Origin: CBDIHP01 sp965279195
GTDB lineage: Bacteria; Planctomycetota; Planctomycetia; Isosphaerales; Isosphaeraceae
Assembly (NCBI GenBank): GCA_965279195.1
Contig: CBDIHP010000048.1
Coordinates: 124,001 to 188,000 of the forward strand
Direction of reading: 5' to 3'
Length of the DNA: 64,000 bases
Of this stretch, positions 43,133 through 51,486 are shown in pieces. Position numbers and translations under genes: made by a program. Positions within the stretch are counted from its first letter, which is position 1; every line of letters begins with the position of its first letter. A model generated the notes under the pieces. It ran no database searches, was not told where the DNA came from, and saw nothing but the letters and a program-made list of their open reading frames with translations.

Positions 43133-45365
43133 ACGCCCCATTTCACGAGATCCGCCCACGACTCAGGCTTGCGGAGCCATTCCGCGTCGTCGAGGGCATC
43201 GGTGAGGGTTTTCGCCGCCGCGTCCGATCGCCCGCGTTCCTTCTGGAACCGCGAGATCAACGCCAGGATCCGCCAGCGATCGCCGCGGGGGACCGAGGGG
43301 ACCATTGCGGCGATCCTCGCGACATCCCCGGTGGCGAGGAGCTGCTCGGCGAGGATGCCCGAACTCAGCGGCGAGTCCTTGACGCGAGAGGACTCGCGGA
43401 TCGCCCGCTCTCGCAGGACGATCGCCCGGTCGTTCTGGCCCCGCAGCCGGCAGGTGGCCGCCGCGGACTCAAGGATGTGCACGTGCCATTTCGGCATGGG
43501 CATGGCGAAACCGGGGATGTTGTCGGGCGCGGAATCGGCGAGGCGGATCGCGTCGTCGATCTCTCCCCGGCTCGCCAGGCACATGGCCAGCCCTATTCCC
43601 ATCTGAGATAGGACGAGGGGACTCTTCGATGCCTCGACGCGTCTGCGGACCTCGGCGAGGACGGCGGGGGCCATGCCTTCCGGATGAAACTGCAACTCCC
43701 GGCACAGTTGATGGATTGTGGAGGATTGGATCCCATCCCGTTCGAAGTCGGTCGCGGAGGCGGCCATCGCCTGATCGAGATAGGCGAATCCCCGCCCGGG
43801 ATCGCCCGCCGCGCAGTGGGCCTGGACGACGTGGGGGACCCACACGAAGCGCGGATTCGTCGGCGTGGGGATGGCCTGACGTTCGAGTTCCTGGGCGATG
43901 TCACGCGCCCGATCCGGCCGCCCGAGCACCTGGAATAATCCGGCGAGCGTCGCCTGCGACGCGAGGCGGGAGTCGAAGAAATCCTCCTCGGACTCGATCG
44001 TCCGTGCCGCCCGTTCGAGGGTGTCGAGTGCCGCCGGGCGATCGCCCATGCGAGATTGCTCACGCGCGACCTCAAAGAGCAATTCGCGAGGCGACGGGCC
44101 GTATTCGGTCGTGATACCGGGCTTGAGTGTCCCGAGTTCCGACACGAAAGTCGTGTCGCTCCCCATCGGCTTGCCGGTGGCGACGAGCCCGGAACGCTCC
44201 GCCTTCTCGCTGGCCGCTGGCTTCGAATCGGCCTTCCCCGGTTCAGGCACCACGCTCACTTCAAACTTGCTGGCATGAAAGCTTATGTTGGAGGATGCTT
44301 CCAATGTGCGGATCGTCTGCTTCCCCTTCGCCGCCATATCCGCCGCGAAGGCGAGCAGTTCCTTTGCGCGGCCGGCCTGGCCCGACTGGGCACGGACCCG
44401 CGCGAGGTTGATGAGCGTATTGACGCGCTGGGAGGTGTCGCCGGAGTTGGGGTCGCGGGCGGAGGCTTCGAGGGCCTGCAAGGTCCGCTCGCGGGCGGGG
44501 TCGGTCCTGGAGGGAGCGGGCAGCGATTGGGCCAGGACGAGCAGGGCGGGGGCGAGGAGGAGGAGGGCCAGGGATCCGATCCACATCCTCGAGAACGTTC
44601 CGTGTCGCATGGGTTCCTCCGTGTGGCCGAGCAGGTGATGGATGCGGGCGACGACCGGGTGGCGGGCCATCGCCAGGCCGAGACACGCGGGGGGTGACGG
44701 GTGGCCGGAGAGCGAGAGCAGGGCGCGGGCGTAGTCGACCGGGCGGCCGGTCCGGGCGACCACGGCGAGGTCGCAGCAGTGTTCGCGGTCCCGCCTCACC
44801 CAGCCCGAGATCAGCCACGCGGCCGGGTGGAAGAACAGGAACGACTCGATCAGGCTCTGCAACAGCTGCACGAGGTTGTCCCCGCGCCGGGCGTGGATCA
44901 ACTCGTGCAGGAGCACGAATTCAATTTCCTCCGGCGTCCAGCCCGACAGGGCCGCCGGCGGCAGCACGGCGAACGTCAGGGGCGTGCCGGTGATCCAGAC
45001 ATAAGGAACGACCGGGATCAGGATGTCGAAGAGCGACGATGGTTTCGCGTCGAGGGCCGCCATCGGGGCCGGTGGGGCAGGGGCCGCGAACGTGGGCCGA
45101 ATGGGCAACGCTTGCGTGCGGAGGATCGGGGCCAAGGCCTCCAGCCGGGGCGGCGGGGCCATCGACTTCGGGCTTACATACCAGCCGATCGCCAGGGGCG
45201 ACAGGCCGAGCAGCATGAGACTTCCAAAGACGTGAGCATATCTCATTTCGGCCGACGCTCGCCCCAGCACCAGCCGACCCAGCCCGGCGGCGAGGCCGAT
45301 CAGCGAGCCGACCCAGAGGGTGTGGAGCATGGTGCGGCCGATGAGGTCCCAGAGGGGGCCGGTCG

Positions 45366-45770
45366 TCATGATTTGGGCCTCCGGGGACGCCTGCTGTCGT
45401 GCTCATCCAGCAGCTTGCGGAGGGTCTCGACGTCCGTCTTGCCGAGGTCGCCGGATTCGAGCATATGAGCAAAGAGGCGCGGGGCGGAACTCTCGAAGGC
45501 GAGGTTCAGGAGCTTTGCGATCAGGCGGGTCCGGGTGGACGTGCGGTCCACCTTCGCCGCCCAGAGCGCGCCTCGGGTGCCCTCCTGTCGCTCCACCAGC
45601 CCCTTGCCCTCCATGAGCTTGAGCATGGTGGCGACCGTCGAACTCGCCACCGGCCGCGTCTCCTGCATCGCCTGGCGGATCCTGCCCAGCTCGCTCGGGC
45701 CCCGGTCCCAGAGGATGTTGAGGATCTCCATCTCCCCGTCCGTCGGCTGCTCGCTCGGTGGCCTGGCCAT
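45366..45770 (-). CDS. BlaI/MecI-family transcriptional repressor
   Basis: 134 residues from the ATG at 45770 (MARPPSEQPTDGEMEILNIL). It has the winged-helix domain of the penicillinase-repressor family: TDGEMEILNILWDRGPSELG, VASSTVATMLKLMEGKGLVE (recognition helix), RQEGTRGALWAAKV. The C-terminal helices end in VETLRKLLDEHDSRRP, where the M56 peptidase cleaves BlaI relatives. It represses the operon until the sensor is activated; targets in planctomycetes are usually not beta-lactamases. Its stop overlaps the sensor start (ATGA at 45366-45369). A perfect dyad at 45808-45827 is a likely autoregulatory operator. With the sensor broken, repression may be permanent. Confidence 0.9.
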   Translation of the reverse strand: MARPPSEQPTDGEMEILNILWDRGPSELGRIRQAMQETRPVASSTVATMLKLMEGKGLVERQEGTRGALWAAKVDRTSTRTRLIAKLLNLAFESSAPRLFAHMLESGDLGKTDVETLRKLLDEHDSRRPRRPKS

Positions 45771-45807
45771 CCTCGGCCCTCCGTGTACCCTGGTTGTCGG
45801 TCGAGTG

Positions 45808-45827
45808 TCGAATTCTAACGAATTCGA
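45808..45827. promoter_or_regulatory. Candidate BlaI operator, 20-bp perfect dyad
   Basis: TCGAATTC, TAAC, GAATTCGA: an 8-bp perfect inverted repeat with a 4-base spacer, 38 bases upstream of the blaI ATG. AT-rich dyads of this size upstream of blaI are typical of self-repression. Binding is inferred. Confidence 0.6.
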
Positions 45828-45843
45828 ATGGTCGGTCAACCCC

Positions 45844-45964
45844 GTAGGGTGTGGTGGCCGCGTCTTCGCGGCCTCCGCACCAATTCGTGCCCCGCCGAGG
45901 GGTTCGCGATCGTCGGTGCGGAGCCATCCGGATCGCGGACGATCCGGACGGCACCACACCCTAC
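45844..45964. repeat. TAGGGTGTGGTG element, copy 3 of 5
   Basis: It begins GTAGGGTGTGGTGGCCGCG and ends ACGGCACCACACCCTAC. The right end overlaps the last codon of the AraC-type gene: the TAG of its terminal repeat is that gene's stop codon (45961-45963). Confidence 0.85.
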
Positions 45965-46854
45965 CTGGTCGTCGCGACGCGGTGGCGCAACGGGGTGGCG
46001 CCGAAGTGGCGGCGGTACTCGCGGCTGAACTGGCTGGGGCTCTCGTAACCGACGGCGGTTGCCGCGGCGGCGGCGCCCAGGCCGTCGCGGAGGATCAGGG
46101 CCCGGGCCCGGGTCAGGCGGATGGCCTTGAGGTACTGGAGCGGCGAGGTATGCGTGGCGGCGCGGAAGTGGTGGTGGAAGGTGGCCACGCTCATGTGGGC
46201 CATCTCGGCGAGGCGGGGGATGCTGAGATTTTCAGAGAAATGGTCGTTAATGTGGCGGATGACCTGCACGAGGTGCGCCGCCGGTCGGTCGGCCACGCTG
46301 AGCGCCCACAGGGCCGATCCCCGCGGCCCCTGGAGGACGTGAAACAGCAGCTCCCGGATCGTCTGACGCGCCAGGATCCGGGCCGTCGCGTCGGCCTCCA
46401 GGCAGTGCAGGAGCCGCGCGGCGGCGTCCTCGACCTCGGGGGTGAGCGGGGTCGAGAAGACGCCGAGTTCGGCCCGGGATCGGGTCGAAGGGGGTGGGGC
46501 GTCGAGTACCAGGAAGAGGTCGTTGAGCAGCGCGACGTCGATCTGGACGACGGCCGCGAGCGCCGGCTTGCCGGGCCGGGCGAGGACCTCGCAGTGCATG
46601 GGAACGGGGGAGGTGATCACCAGGTACTGGCCGGCGTGGGACTCGAACGCCGAGGCCCCGAGCGTGCAGCGCGTCTCCCCCTGGCCGACGATCACGAGGC
46701 TGGCGTCGAACAGGGTCGGCTGCGGCGCCTGCGGGTGCGAGACGCGTTCGACCGCGACCCCCGGATGCCGCGTGCGGTTCGGCCCCTCCAGCGTCGCGAG
46801 CTGCCCGATGGGACCGGCCAGGGCATTCTGCGAGGGCTTTCTGCGCACGCGCAT
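45961..46854 (-). CDS. AraC-family transcriptional regulator
   Basis: 297 residues. The N-terminal 170 residues are an AraC-type ligand-binding (cupin-like) domain (AGQYLVITSPVPMHCEVLAR, LVIVGQGETRC). The C-terminal 110 residues hold the two helix-turn-helix units: LVQVIRHINDHFSENLSIPR, LAEMAHMSVATFHHHFRAAT, SPLQYLKAIRLTRARALILR and AAAATAVGYESPSQFSREYR-RHFG. It resembles the branch with N-terminal AraC_N regulators of alcohol or sugar metabolism. The effector and target are unknown; no structural gene of an obvious pathway lies next to it. The stop codon is supplied by the flanking repeat, so the native C-terminus may have been a few residues longer. Confidence 0.9.
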   Translation of the reverse strand: MRVRRKPSQNALAGPIGQLATLEGPNRTRHPGVAVERVSHPQAPQPTLFDASLVIVGQGETRCTLGASAFESHAGQYLVITSPVPMHCEVLARPGKPALAAVVQIDVALLNDLFLVLDAPPPSTRSRAELGVFSTPLTPEVEDAAARLLHCLEADATARILARQTIRELLFHVLQGPRGSALWALSVADRPAAHLVQVIRHINDHFSENLSIPRLAEMAHMSVATFHHHFRAATHTSPLQYLKAIRLTRARALILRDGLGAAAAATAVGYESPSQFSREYRRHFGATPLRHRVATTR

Positions 46855-46984
46855 GGGGGGACCGTCCTGGCGATCGGGCGAGAACCTGTCTGGAGCGTTG
46901 GGAATCCCCCGATTGTGTGCGAGACGGGCCCGTTACGCAAGCAAATTCGACAATTGAGCGTAAGGTCCGCTATTGATAGTAAAT

Positions 46985-47650
46985 TTATTGTGGATGTGAA
47001 CACAAATCTATAAAAGCCGCGATGACGTGGGCGATGAAGCCGTCGAGCCGTTCGTCGATCTGGGAATCCGTCGGCGCGAAGAGGAGCCTCGCGGGCGGGC
47101 CGAAGTCCGCGGTGGCGATGGTGCGTATCTCGTCGTCGAGGTACTCGGCCGATAGCGTGAGGATGCTGCGGTCGAAGACGATGCTCAGGAGTCCGGAGGG
47201 CCGGAGGTATTCGAGGATGAACCAGGCGTTGCGTCTCCGATTGCATGGGGTGAATCCCAGGGTCAGGAGCCTTGGTTCCACCCCTTCGCGGATCCGCTCC
47301 AGGAATTGCTTGGGCGAGGTGTAGCGGCCCCGGTCGTCCTCCGGCCCGGCGAGCCCCTGGCGAGCCCGTCGGCAGGCGCGGCAGCGTGCGGCGGTGGAGT
47401 AGATGGACCCCCCGGCGACCTCGTACCACCACTTCTGCTGCTCGGCCGCCCAGACCTCCTCCTTGCCGCAGTCCTGGCATGTGAACGGCAGATCAACATA
47501 GTATCCGACCTTGACGAATGTCGGCGGGCCGTAGCTGTTGAAGGGCGCGAGGGCCTCGGGGTTCACGGCGACCCCATTCCGGGTCGCGTCCGCCCTGCGC
47601 CTCGCCTCGAGCTGTTCCAGCCGCTGTCTGTGCTTGCGCTTGCCGCTCAT
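46985..47650 (-). CDS. Zinc-ribbon domain protein
   Basis: 221 residues from the ATG at 47650 (MSGKRKHRQRLEQLEARRRA). Residues about 45-95 form the family's zinc ribbon: DLPFTCQDCGKEEVWAAEQQ, KWWYEVAGGSIYSTAARCRACR, with four cysteines in two CxxC pairs. This small domain occurs in many bacterial proteins that accompany other domains and may bind nucleic acid or protein. The C-terminal 100 residues (FILEYLRPSGLLSIVFDRSI, LTLSAEYLDDEIRTIATADF) are a separate domain I do not recognise. No signal peptide. It lies between two small genes on the same strand, possibly in one operon with the membrane protein upstream (16 bases away). Confidence 0.8.
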   Translation of the reverse strand: MSGKRKHRQRLEQLEARRRADATRNGVAVNPEALAPFNSYGPPTFVKVGYYVDLPFTCQDCGKEEVWAAEQQKWWYEVAGGSIYSTAARCRACRRARQGLAGPEDDRGRYTSPKQFLERIREGVEPRLLTLGFTPCNRRRNAWFILEYLRPSGLLSIVFDRSILTLSAEYLDDEIRTIATADFGPPARLLFAPTDSQIDERLDGFIAHVIAAFIDLCSHPQ

Positions 47651-47666
47651 GTTGCAGTGGGGGCCG

Positions 47667-48077
47667 CTATCGCGGATCGGATTTGAGGGGACTGGGAAGT
47701 TGGTCCGCAATCGCGGACCCGACTCGGAACATCAAGCCCACCAGGCACGCGGCGGAGAGTGCGAGGATCGGGATGTTCGTCGCGGCGAAGAAGACGGGGA
47801 CGGTGGTGACGAAGTCCACCCACTGTCCCTCGCCGGGCGGCCCCTCCCAATGGAAAAAGGCCGAGGGGATGGGGGCGCCGGACACGCGGATCTTCGGGTA
47901 GGGACGATACTCGAAGGAGAACCCGCTCCAGGCGCCGAAGGCCCCGCCCACCAGGCCCGCCGAGATCAGCGCCGCCCACCATCCGCCTCCGGCCCGCCTT
48001 CGCAGGAATCCCCGGACGATCCGCGCGTTGATCCACGCGAGGCCACCGATGATCGCGAACAGAATGATGTAGATCAT
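47667..48077 (-). CDS. Hypothetical membrane protein
   Basis: 136 residues from the ATG at 48077 (MIYIILFAIIGGLAWINARI). Helices are visible at the N-terminus, near residues 38-55 (WWAALISAGLVGGAFGAWSG) and near 95-120 (VPVFFAATNIPILALSAACL). The polar segment FEYRPYPKIRVSGAPIPSAF lies outside the membrane. A TTG at 48110 would add 11 residues but has no better ribosome site. I do not recognise the family. It is 16 bases upstream of the zinc-ribbon gene and 66 bases after the CBM9-type gene, all on the minus strand. Confidence 0.6.
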   Translation of the reverse strand: MIYIILFAIIGGLAWINARIVRGFLRRRAGGGWWAALISAGLVGGAFGAWSGFSFEYRPYPKIRVSGAPIPSAFFHWEGPPGEGQWVDFVTTVPVFFAATNIPILALSAACLVGLMFRVGSAIADQLPSPLKSDPR

Positions 48078-48143
48078 CGTCGGTGTTTCGGGCAGGAAGA
48101 TGGTCCGCAAGAGCGGACCCTACGAGGGAAGAAAGGTTCGCGG

Positions 48144-49076
48144 TCACCAGAGGGCGAGGCGGGATTCGAAGCGGATGCCGAAGGACCAGGCGGGCTCGCA
48201 GCCGAGCCAGGGGGAGATGCGGTGCTGGGGGGTGCTGAGGAAGGCGTAGCTCATCTGCCGGTGGACCTCGGCGTCGTTGTCGGTGACGGCGAAGCCGAGG
48301 TGCAGGAGCGAGCCGGGGCCGGGGGGCGTCTCGCCGGGGCCGTCCTTGGTGTCGATCAGGGAGAGGGGGATCTCCATCTCGATCAGGTAGCCGGTCGGCG
48401 TGCGCCTGGCGACGGCCTTGAAGTCGTCCTTGGTGCAGCCCTGGCTCACCAGCAGTTTGTGGCCGGCGGCGCTGCAGACGAGCTGGAAGCCCTCCTTCGA
48501 GCCCACGACGTTGCCGTTGGACGGCGTGGTCTGGAAGTCGTTCGGCACCTGGTCGCCGTCGATGAACAGCTCGATGCCGTCGTTCCACACCGGCTGCGAT
48601 TCATCATCCGCCTGCGCATCGACGAATTGATCCTTGACGTCGAACGCGAGGTGGAGGTTGGTGCCCGTGTAGGCCGCGTAGGCGAGGATGCTGAGGTCGG
48701 CCGTGGACTTGCTCGTCGTGGTGTCCTGGACGATCGTGCGGGTGCCGTCGGGGTTGGTCTTCGTCGGGTCGACGAGCGACGGCTGGAACGCCGCGAGCTG
48801 GTTGCCCGCGGCCCAGTTGATGGCCACCGGCGTCCCATACTCGCCCGGCGTCAGCACCCCGTCGGCCACGGGCGCGGTCCAGCGATACCCCGCGACGATG
48901 CAGAGCCGGTCCTGCGGTTTCATGAAGTACTTCCGATACTCCACCAATCCCACCGCCACCGCCGCGACGATCAGGAGCATCCCCACGATCGTCACCCGCC
49001 ACCGCCTCCTCTTGCGAGGGGGCTGGCTCGGCGGGGTCGCTTCCGCCACGCTCACCGGCTCATCCGCATCCGCCAT
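48144..49076 (-). CDS. Membrane-anchored CBM9-like protein
   Basis: 310 residues from the ATG at 49076 (MADADEPVSVAEATPPSQPP). A basic stretch (RKRRRW) and one helix (VTIVGMLLIVAAVAVGLV) at residues 22-46 anchor the N-terminus, so the rest is outside the cytoplasm. The ectodomain matches the carbohydrate-binding family 9-like fold: VLTPGEYGTPVAINW, NLHLAFDVKDQFVDAQ, VWNDGIELFIDGDQ, GYLIEMEIPLSLI and LLHLGFAVTDND. These domains bind sugars or cell-wall glycans and are often found in secreted planctomycete proteins. It carries no catalytic domain. It may be transcribed with the two small genes downstream. Confidence 0.82.
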   Translation of the reverse strand: MADADEPVSVAEATPPSQPPRKRRRWRVTIVGMLLIVAAVAVGLVEYRKYFMKPQDRLCIVAGYRWTAPVADGVLTPGEYGTPVAINWAAGNQLAAFQPSLVDPTKTNPDGTRTIVQDTTTSKSTADLSILAYAAYTGTNLHLAFDVKDQFVDAQADDESQPVWNDGIELFIDGDQVPNDFQTTPSNGNVVGSKEGFQLVCSAAGHKLLVSQGCTKDDFKAVARRTPTGYLIEMEIPLSLIDTKDGPGETPPGPGSLLHLGFAVTDNDAEVHRQMSYAFLSTPQHRISPWLGCEPAWSFGIRFESRLALW

Positions 49077-49133
49077 GGTCCCAACTCCCCGGGGGCCGAG
49101 TCGCCACGACACCTGTCACGCGCACCGACCCTA

Positions 49134-49622
49134 TCACGGCCGCAACCGGGGCGGAACCGAAATCTTTCGTAGGGACGGCTTTTGTGTACAATTGTTATGT
49201 GGATATAAGAAATGAGTTGCAATAGCGGAGCCTGCGAGGAGTTCGCCAATCACGCGTTTCTGCCGGGGCGAGAGCCTGTTGAAGTAGGGAGCGACCCTGT
49301 CGCGGCCGGCCTCGCCTTCGTGTTCCAGGGGGACGAGGCATCGGACGATGCTCGCAAGTAGGTGCTCGCGGCACTCGGGGTGGTCGATCGCCAGGAGGAT
49401 CAGGCCCGGCAGGAAGTAGTGGAACGCCGCCGGGGTCAGGAAGGCCTCGTTGGCATCGCCGACCTCGCCGTGGAAGTCGTCGAGGCCCAGGCGGAACCAG
49501 GTCTTCCCCCAGAAGCCCGCGACCTCGAATTGACTCTCGTCGCAGTCGCAGTCGGTGAGCGCGTCCTCGGCCGGCCGCGGGACCTTGGAGAAGGCGGCGA
49601 TGGTCTCGGCGCGCAGATCCAT
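49134..49622 (-). CDS. DUF6714-like hypothetical protein
   Basis: 162 residues from the ATG at 49622. The protein opens with LRAETIAAFSKVPRPAEDAL followed by a short cysteine-containing TDCDCDES, then WFRLGLDD, FLTPAAFHYFLPGLILLAID and a helical LSPRQKRVIGELLAGSA. I associate this arrangement (AF..VPRP, a CxC motif, LTP.A..YFLP, R..QK..I) with DUF6714, a small soluble family found as scattered single genes, sometimes near immunity genes; the name is from memory. No membrane segment. The last 25 residues (HNNCTQKPSLRKISVPPRLR) look like non-homologous readthrough, so the true end may have been altered. It lies at the edge of the AT-rich island. Confidence 0.65.
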   Translation of the reverse strand: MDLRAETIAAFSKVPRPAEDALTDCDCDESQFEVAGFWGKTWFRLGLDDFHGEVGDANEAFLTPAAFHYFLPGLILLAIDHPECREHLLASIVRCLVPLEHEGEAGRDRVAPYFNRLSPRQKRVIGELLAGSAIATHFLYPHNNCTQKPSLRKISVPPRLRP

Positions 49623-50360
49623 GGGGGAGGGTCGTATAGAATAGGGATAAGAAGGTCACGTAGCATCAGTTCATAATTTATGATGCAATTTGCAATTGTT
49701 TTAATGACAAATGATTCTTTGTGCTTGCTGTTTTTTTGTGTTTGATTGGCTGGTAGAAATTTGCGTATGGATGATCTAGACAGATACTTTGTCGAGGAAG
49801 CCGACATAATCTTGATTGCTTGAGAAGACTCTTATGTCGCCATCTTGTGAGATGACGAATGCAATTGAACCCGGGTTGGCTCGACAGTACTGATAGGCTG
49901 CAAGGTGTCTAGAACCTCTCTGGCGTAGTACATCGTCAGGGTTGAGCTCGCGGCCCTTATGGTTGAGCAGCGGGCGATTCGACGTTCTCGACTCTTCCTG
50001 TGCTTGTATCATCCAGCCGAAGCCGTGCAATACTAAGCTCCTGTCAAATACAACACAACCGTCGATGTTCGCGAGATGAGCGATTGCGCGGCAGGTTGAT
50101 ATTAACCGGTCTCTACCATCTCCTGACATGAGTAGATCGTATTTTTCAGTCGAAGTCGCCTCTGTTTTAAAGGTTTGCTGGAATAGGCTGTGCCAGGACG
50201 TACGCCAATGTTCTTTGATCATTTTTTGCAAGCCATCGGCTCTTCCAGTAAAGCCAGATTTGAAACATTTGGATGCATCTTCTGTGATAATGATTATAGT
50301 GGACCCTGAAAACTGGACCACCGGTTAAGCTACTCCGGTGGCCCAGCAAAGGGGGGTGCG

Positions 50361-50651
50361 ATGGCAGGCAAGCGGAAGGTCCACACGGCGGCGTTCAAGG
50401 CCCAGGTCGCCCTCGCCGCACTCAAGGGGGACCGCACCATCAACGAGCTGGCCGGGCACTACGGCGTCCACCCGACGTTGATCCACGGCTGGAAGAAACA
50501 ACTCCTGACCGGGGCGGAGGGCCTCTTCGGGAGCCCGGCCCAGGCGGCCTCGGCTGACGCCGAGGCCCGCCAGGCCGAGCTGTTCGAGCAGATCGGCCGG
50601 CTGAAGATGGAGCTGGAGTGGCTCAAAAAAAAAGCTGCCGTCTTCATGTGA
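50361..50651 (+). CDS. IS3-family transposase OrfA
   Basis: 96 residues. HTH_Tnp_1 domain: MAGKRKVHTAAFKAQVALAA, TINELAGHYGVHPTLIHGWK (recognition helix), then a leucine-zipper-like coiled coil (QAELFEQIGRLKMELEWLKK) used for multimerisation. OrfA binds the element ends. The frame ends just after an A9 run at 50625-50633. Reading one fewer A joins this frame to OrfB as a full OrfAB transposase; the classical IS3 mechanism is a -1 shift, whereas here the downstream frame is +1, so polymerase slippage on A9 or a single-base indel are the likely explanations. Confidence 0.93.
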   Translation: MAGKRKVHTAAFKAQVALAALKGDRTINELAGHYGVHPTLIHGWKKQLLTGAEGLFGSPAQAASADAEARQAELFEQIGRLKMELEWLKKKAAVFM

Positions 50652-50694
50652 GCACAAGCGGCCGCTGATCGAGCCCGGCCACCCGGCCCTGAGC

Positions 50695-51486
50695 GTGCGG
50701 CGGCAGTGCGAGCTGCTGGGGCTGAGCCGGTCGAGCCTCTACTACGAGCCCGCCGGTCAGGCGGCCGAGGACCTGAGGCTGATGCGGCTCATCGACGAGC
50801 AGTACACCGCCCGGCCGTTCTACGGCAGCCGGCGGATGACGGCCTGGCTGAAGGAACGAGGGGAGGAGGTGAACCGCAAGCGGGTGCAGCGACTGATGCG
50901 AGCGATGGGCCTGGAGGCGATCTACCCCAAGCCACGGCTGAGCCTGGCCGGGAAGGGCCATCGGATCTACCCGTACCTGCTCCGGGGCGTGACGGTAGGG
51001 AGGAGGGACCAGGTCTGGAGCACCGACATCACCTATGTGCCGATGGCCTCGGGGTTCATGTACCTGGCGGCGGTGATCGACTGGTTCAGCCGGTACGTGA
51101 TCGCCTGGCGGCTGTCGAACACGCTCGACGGTTCGTTCTGCCTGGAGATGCTCGAAGACGCCTTGAGGGGAGGGAAGCCGGAGATCTTCAACACCGACCA
51201 GGGGGTGCAGTTCACGGCGGTTGCGTTCACCGGGCGGCTGGAGTCGGCGGGGGTGGCGGTGAGCATGGACGGCCGTGGGCGGGCGCTGGATAACGTCTTC
51301 GTGGAACGCCTTTGGCGATCCGTCAAATACGAAGACATTTACATTCAAGGCTACGACACGGTGCCGGGGCTGCAGCGGGGCCTCGCAAGGTACTTCGCCT
51401 TCTACAACGACGAGCGGCCCCACCAGTCGCTCGAGTATCGGACCCCGGCGGCCGTCTATCGGGGCACGGGGGCCGAAAAGGGCTAA
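50695..51486 (+). CDS. IS3-family transposase OrfB (DDE integrase core)
   Basis: 263 residues from the GTG at 50695; the frame is open upstream to the A9 run, giving KKLPSSCEHKRPLIEPGHPA. It has HTH_21 (RRMTAWLKERGEEVNRKRVQ) and an rve integrase core with the DDE triad: WSTDITYVPM (D), IFNTDQGVQF (D), NVFVERLWRSVKYEDIY (E), followed by YNDERPHQSLEYRTPAAVY. OrfB alone often lacks transposition activity; the OrfAB fusion is the working enzyme. All catalytic residues are present, so the element may still be mobile if the frames are joined. Confidence 0.93.
   Translation: MRRQCELLGLSRSSLYYEPAGQAAEDLRLMRLIDEQYTARPFYGSRRMTAWLKERGEEVNRKRVQRLMRAMGLEAIYPKPRLSLAGKGHRIYPYLLRGVTVGRRDQVWSTDITYVPMASGFMYLAAVIDWFSRYVIAWRLSNTLDGSFCLEMLEDALRGGKPEIFNTDQGVQFTAVAFTGRLESAGVAVSMDGRGRALDNVFVERLWRSVKYEDIYIQGYDTVPGLQRGLARYFAFYNDERPHQSLEYRTPAAVYRGTGAEKG

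Larger units (their letters stand above)
41804..45369 (-). pseudogene. BlaR1-like M56 peptidase/TPR-type sensor gene, interrupted by IS1595-type element
   Basis: The gene reads from 45369 to 43133, is broken by the element at 42093-43132, and continues from 42083 to 41804. Removing the element and one copy of the 9-bp duplication restores 2517 bases, 838 residues, without a stop. The N-terminus has BlaR1-type membrane helices (LIGLAAGLGRLVLG, VFGSLMLLGLSPLAIGWYV) and the M56 zinc site HELIH (155-159), then REHCCD. After a further helix (LALLLLAPALLVLAQ) comes a long repeat-like region resembling TPRs. Between TPLTFA and VLPPAALSGW about 75 residues usual in this family seem to be missing. It is coupled to blaI by ATGA. 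The broken version would end in ARKSSVTDLRLWIHSKMAT. Confidence 0.85.
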
